NCBI GenBank assembly: GCA_000403295.2
Contig: KE159605.1
Coordinates: 1,548,213 to 1,602,078, forward strand
DNA from: Lachnospiraceae bacterium M18-1
Lineage (GTDB): Bacteria > Bacillota > Clostridia > Lachnospirales > Lachnospiraceae
Reading direction: 5' to 3'
Length of the DNA stretch: 53,866 nt
The notes under the pieces are model-generated. The model ran no database searches, was not told the DNA's origin, and saw only the letters and a program-made list of their open reading frames with translations. Numbering within the stretch: the stretch's first letter is position 1; every line of letters starts with the position of its first letter. Position numbers and translations under genes: made by a program. This document shows, one piece after another, positions 50,708 to 53,866 of this stretch.

Positions 50708-50743
50708 TTTATAGCTCCTCTCCATTCGTTCTTATTTTATAAT

Positions 50744-50772
50744 GGAGACAGGAGAATATGTCCCCTGTCTCC
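50744..50772 (-). promoter_or_regulatory. Intercistronic hairpin between binding-protein and permease genes
   Basis: GGAGACAGG (50744-50752) pairs perfectly with CCTGTCTCC (50764-50772). There is no T-run on the minus strand, so it is more likely to protect the upstream message from exonucleases or to slow transcription than to end it. This fits higher binding-protein than permease expression. Confidence 0.6.
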
Positions 50773-50871
50773 TCCTTTTTAGAAAATATATTTCATTTCA
50801 GAACAGCCTTTTGCAAATAGACCTGCACAGCCATTTTTATACTGCCGCTGTTCTTTCGCCGGTTAAGACGA

Positions 50872-52218
50872 TCAGTTCGAATAACAGGACTGAATTACCT
50901 GCTGCATTGTCTTTACAAATCCTTCTGTATCCAGATTGCCTGCTGCATAGTCGTTGAATACCTGACCTGTATAGTTCTGTGCAAGACCTTCCTTCATGCT
51001 CAGCCAATGCCATGCGGAAGTCTTTCCTGCTGACTGGTAATCTACGATGGTCTGTGCAAACGGATCATTTGCCACATATTCGCAGGATGCGAACGGGCTG
51101 ATGAATCCAGCTTCCTCTACCAGTACCTGCTGTGCAGCACTTTCGGAACACCACTGCAGGAACTTCTTAGCTTCCTCTGCATTGCCGTCAGAGAATACGG
51201 ACCACCAGGACGGAGAGTTGGTCAGGATCGTGTCCATGCCGTCTTCAAATGCATACGGAATCATGCCGACTTTGAAGCTGCCTGCCGATTCATAAGCTTC
51301 CGCATCCGTACTTGTCATCGTAGCACCGATCCAGGAACCCTGGGTCACAAACGCATATTTCCCGGAAGCAAAATTGAGGATCTGCTGATCATATGTACCG
51401 GAAACTAAGAGAGCCGGATCTGAATACTGATTCAGGAGCCCTACAAACTTAGCAAAATTTGTCAGACGAGCTTCGTCCACTTTTCCTCCGTCATTGAGCA
51501 TATCAATATAAGTAGAATCATCGCGATCCAGTCCGCCGTCGATGTAATTAGCAAACAAGTGGTTACCTGTTAACCAGTACAGGTTTGTAGCCTCTGCACA
51601 ATATCCGACAACCGCGTCCAGTCCAAGGTCGCCCTTCTTGGAATCCAGTGTCTTGAACGCTTCTTCAATCTTATCTGGAGAGGTCAGAGTTGCCGGATCG
51701 ATCTCCGCCTTTTCCAGAATATCTGCATTGTACGCCAGGCCGACAGCCTCAACAGTATATGGGAAACCAATAGTGCCGTATTCTTCATCTACGTATGCCG
51801 CGTCCGTATCGGATGCCCATGCTTCGCCGCTCATGTCTTCCAGCATGCCTTCCCAGTTGCCGAAGTCTGTAGAACCGCCGTTTACAAAGATATCCGGCAT
51901 GTTGTCAGCCTGATAATAACCCTTCAGGGTTCCCTGAATATCAATACCGCCGCCCATGGACTCGATCTCAACTGTAATGCCTGTCTCTTCCTTATACATC
52001 TCAGCCAGCTTCTTCAGCTGTGCATCAACTTCAATCTTGCCGTTCACGAGACGGATTGAATCCCCTGAACCGCCTGAAGAACCGGAATCAGCCCCGGAAG
52101 ATGCACCAGAGTCCCCTGCGTCTCCGCCTGAGGAGCCGTTATCTCCGCCTCCGCCGCAAGCTGCCAAACTCATTACCATAGTTGCTGTCAACAATGTTGC
52201 AATTACTTTCCTCTTCAT
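50872..52218 (-). CDS. Extracellular solute-binding lipoprotein of alpha-glucoside ABC transporter
   Basis: 448 aa from the ATG at 52218, with AGGAGG six bases upstream; the frame to 52251 is not needed. Signal MKRKVIATLLTATMVMSLAAC with lipobox Cys21, then a Gly/Ser/Asp-rich linker to about residue 55. Family 1 sugar-binding fold (GTLKGYYQADNMPDIFVNGG, GYCAEATNLYWLTGNHLF, FVTQGSWIGATMTS). First gene of the cluster running down to the GH13 gene at 45021. Its promoter is bracketed by two palindromes. Confidence 0.94.
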   Translation of the reverse strand: MKRKVIATLLTATMVMSLAACGGGGDNGSSGGDAGDSGASSGADSGSSGGSGDSIRLVNGKIEVDAQLKKLAEMYKEETGITVEIESMGGGIDIQGTLKGYYQADNMPDIFVNGGSTDFGNWEGMLEDMSGEAWASDTDAAYVDEEYGTIGFPYTVEAVGLAYNADILEKAEIDPATLTSPDKIEEAFKTLDSKKGDLGLDAVVGYCAEATNLYWLTGNHLFANYIDGGLDRDDSTYIDMLNDGGKVDEARLTNFAKFVGLLNQYSDPALLVSGTYDQQILNFASGKYAFVTQGSWIGATMTSTDAEAYESAGSFKVGMIPYAFEDGMDTILTNSPSWWSVFSDGNAEEAKKFLQWCSESAAQQVLVEEAGFISPFASCEYVANDPFAQTIVDYQSAGKTSAWHWLSMKEGLAQNYTGQVFNDYAAGNLDTEGFVKTMQQVIQSCYSN

Positions 52219-52261
52219 TATTTTCCTCCTTTTTTGTGCAGTGCTACACAATAATTTTCGA

Positions 52262-52277
52262 CCTTTTGCGCATAAGG
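52262..52277. promoter_or_regulatory. Operator-like palindrome O1 downstream of the cluster promoter
   Basis: CCTTTTGCGCATAAGG, a palindrome apart from one symmetrical position pair, centred on GCGC as many LacI-family operators are centred on CG. It lies about 15 bp downstream of the -10 box, where a bound repressor would block transcription. Confidence 0.7.
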
Positions 52278-52292
52278 TTTTCTATGTAACCC

Positions 52293-52320
52293 ATGTTAAC
52301 ACTTTTTTCATAAATGTCAA
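52293..52320 (-). promoter_or_regulatory. Promoter of the alpha-glucoside transport cluster
   Basis: On the minus strand TTGACA (52320-52315), 16-bp spacer, TAACAT (52298-52293). A leader of about 70 nt leads to the ATG at 52218. It is flanked by palindromes on both sides. Confidence 0.75.
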
Positions 52321-52322
52321 TA

Positions 52323-52338
52323 CCTTTTGCACATAAGT
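52323..52338. promoter_or_regulatory. Operator-like palindrome O2 upstream of the -35
   Basis: CCTTTTGCACATAAGT matches O1 at 14 of 16 positions and in the same orientation. The centres are 61 bp apart, close to six helical turns, so a LacI-type tetramer or two dimers could bridge the promoter. The remaining gap to 52574 is AT-rich with no other clear site. Confidence 0.65.
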
Positions 52339-52574
52339 TTCAAAAAAGCTTAAAAAAAATCTCTTTTTTGTGGATTTTTTGCATTACTTTTTTGCAATCC
52401 TGCCAATCTATTTATAAAAATATCACTTATTTTCGACCATTTTTCATCAAAACCCTACAACATTTTACAGTTTTTCTGTTTTTCCACAGATCGCCGCTCC
52501 TTCTGCCCGAAAAATGACAGACCTTGATGCAGAAATTATGGCACTGCATGAGTGCCCTTCCTCATTCTAAACAG

Positions 52575-52621
52575 AAAAAAGAACCGGCACTGCCTCTTTC
52601 CGGCAGGTTACCGATTCTTTT
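52575..52621 (-). terminator. Terminator of the LacI-family regulator gene
   Basis: On the minus strand AAAAGAATCGGTAACCTGCC folds onto GGCAGTGCCGGTTCTTTT around GGAAAGA, with a run of six T's at the end of the second arm. It lies 60 bp past the stop codon. Confidence 0.75.
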
Positions 52622-52680
52622 GTATCATATTATGATTTTAAAGTCTCATTCGCAAAAAATGAAGATGCGCAGCATCGGTG

Positions 52681-53772
52681 CTAGGCGTCCTTTTTCAAGA
52701 GGCAGCCTGCACCTCCCTGCTCTCCGGTCTCTGTCATTTCGCCCCCGTCCGCCGCCGTACCGACCGCACGCACGCTGTCGCGGATCACAAGCTCCGTCGG
52801 AAGCTTTACATCCCACTCCGTGAGTTCCGTCCCCTGGATCATCTTCAGCAGGCACTCCACGGCAAGCCGTCCTTTCTTCGTCACATCCTGTCCCACCGTT
52901 GTCAGCGCCGGCCGTACCACCCGCGACATCAGGTTATTATCAAACCCGGTAATGGACAGGTCCTCTGGAATCTTAATGCCCCGGTCCATAAAATAATTCA
53001 TCAGCAGCACCGCATAATAGTCAGAGCAGCACATAAACGCGGTATAATTTTTACACCTGTAATAAAGCTCCCTCAGGCTGGATTCCCGTTCCACCGTCCC
53101 TGGATGGAAGATCAGCAGGTTCTCCTCCTCCATCTCCAGGCCGCTCTCCGCCAGTGCTCTCTGGTATCCAAGATAGCGTGTATAGTCCACCCCTTCCATA
53201 TTATCCGCCAGAAATGCGATCTTCCTGTGTCCCATCTTCAGCAGATACCGGGTGATCTCAAAAGCACCTTCTTCATCCTCCAGCCCGACATTCACATAAT
53301 TCATGATCTCCCTGGAGGCATAACTGTCGATCAGTACCGTCGGGTTCTTATACCGGCTCTTGATCCGGATAAAATCATCATGGAGCATGCCCACCAGGAT
53401 CAGCCCGTCCACATTCCAAGTCAATACATTTCTTATGATCTCGCTGATATCATTGGACGTATAGGTCATCATAAAATATCCCTGCGCCCGGATCTCCGCT
53501 TCCAGCGCCCCGATCAGCTCCCCGAAAAAGGGATCTGTAAACAAGTTGATGTATTTGTCCTTCCGGCACTTGAATGCCACGCCGATGATCTTGGAACTGT
53601 TCTGTGTCAGACTCCTGGCACTGTTATTCGGCACATATTCATATTCCTCCAGGATCTTTTCCACCCGTTTCACTGTCTTCTGTGAAACCTCGCTCGTTTT
53701 TCCATGAATCACGTTCGATACCGTTGTAGTGCTGATTCCCAGCATCTCTGCCATGTCTTTAATTGTAACCAT
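52681..53772 (-). CDS. LacI family transcriptional regulator
   Basis: 363 aa. N-terminal LacI helix-turn-helix TIKDMAEMLGISTTTVSNVI (about 3-22) with hinge helix NNSARSL, then a periplasmic-binding-protein-type effector domain (about 60-345; MMTYTSNDISEI, VDGLILVGM, ALAESGLEMEEEN, SITGFDNNLMSRVVRPALTTV). It ends with a non-conserved Gly/Glu-rich tail. Directly upstream of the binding-protein gene on the same strand, so it is the natural candidate to bind the two palindromes at 52262 and 52323. The inducer is probably an imported alpha-glucoside. Confidence 0.93.
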   Translation of the reverse strand: MVTIKDMAEMLGISTTTVSNVIHGKTSEVSQKTVKRVEKILEEYEYVPNNSARSLTQNSSKIIGVAFKCRKDKYINLFTDPFFGELIGALEAEIRAQGYFMMTYTSNDISEIIRNVLTWNVDGLILVGMLHDDFIRIKSRYKNPTVLIDSYASREIMNYVNVGLEDEEGAFEITRYLLKMGHRKIAFLADNMEGVDYTRYLGYQRALAESGLEMEEENLLIFHPGTVERESSLRELYYRCKNYTAFMCCSDYYAVLLMNYFMDRGIKIPEDLSITGFDNNLMSRVVRPALTTVGQDVTKKGRLAVECLLKMIQGTELTEWDVKLPTELVIRDSVRAVGTAADGGEMTETGEQGGAGCLLKKDA

Positions 53773-53821
53773 ATCCTGTCCCCCAATATAACTGGCCCGG
53801 AGCAGCCTCGCAGAATATTTT

Positions 53822-53834
53822 CGGAAGCGCTCCT
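53822..53834. promoter_or_regulatory. Weak cre-like site upstream of the LacI-family gene
   Basis: CGGAAGCGCTCCT contains the AAGCGCT core of CcpA catabolite-response elements and is palindromic over GGAAGCGCTCC-type positions. The outer positions do not match well. It lies about 50 bp upstream of the regulator start, near the window edge. Confidence 0.25.
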
Positions 53835-53866
53835 TTCCCGCAACCTCAGTTTCTAAAGATTATAAC

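Overview
The window looks like a chromosomal segment of a gut-type Lachnospiraceae bacterium (Firmicutes, Clostridium cluster XIVa). This rests on moderate-to-high GC coding sequence, AGGAGG-type ribosome binding sites, the ireB-ruvX-DUF1292-rnj block, DUF4317, YesL and CmpB-type membrane proteins, YesM/YesN two-component proteins and MsmK-type sugar ABC transporters. I saw no rRNA, tRNA or CRISPR array. I do not assign a genus.

Layout. Positions 1-2425: the 3' end of a repeat-rich gene, an acyl-CoA thioesterase and a DUF362 ferredoxin-like protein. Positions 2600-5040: nested mobile DNA, where an IS1634-type element sits inside a 146-bp palindromic element. Positions 5197-8352: a GH172 (DUF2961) glycosidase, a CmpB-type membrane protein and a HAD phosphatase. 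Positions 8482-18143: a rhamnoside-uptake locus on the minus strand (YesN regulator, solute-binding protein, two permeases, YesM kinase, GH78 alpha-L-rhamnosidase) with no ATPase of its own. Positions 18200-31534: housekeeping genes, all but one on the minus strand (trhP and trmR for wobble-uridine modification, rnj, DUF1292, ruvX, ireB, mtaB, thiI with a cysteine desulfurase, rsmE, prmA, moaC, a Bfd-like ferredoxin with ferritin), plus a plus-strand HPr-like protein without the catalytic histidine. Positions 31945-40000: a dTDP-4-dehydrorhamnose-reductase-like SDR, a YfhO/GT2 pair of the kind that glycosylates cell-wall polymers, purC, a 76-aa unknown and DUF4317. Positions 40374-53772: an alpha-glucoside locus, with an AraC regulator and two GH13_31 alpha-glucosidases on the plus strand facing a LacI-controlled cluster (solute-binding protein, MalF, MalG, YesL, MsmK ATPase, GH13) on the minus strand. 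The MsmK ATPase is a plausible shared energiser for both sugar transporters.

The most unusual content is a family of small palindromic elements. Four of them (98, 146, 147 and 148 bp) begin and end with related inverted repeats of the type GTTACTGTTCACAC, and each is flanked by its own perfect 8-bp direct duplication: ATACAATA, AACGGCGT, CCACGGTC and CATTTTAT. Inside the three long copies are further hairpins whose stems differ in sequence yet keep pairing. This has the signature of a non-autonomous transposable (MITE-like) family with conserved multi-hairpin structure. A fifth, 192-bp, three-hairpin element with different ends also has an 8-bp duplication. The IS1634-type element landed in one copy and made a perfect 155-bp target duplication, which preserves the order of events.

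Other signals include two matching palindromes bracketing the promoter of the LacI-controlled cluster, a consensus promoter and a roughly 215-nt hairpin-rich leader before moaC, and an in-frame array of 18-22 residue repeats inside YfhO, each carrying a GCATGC-centred motif.
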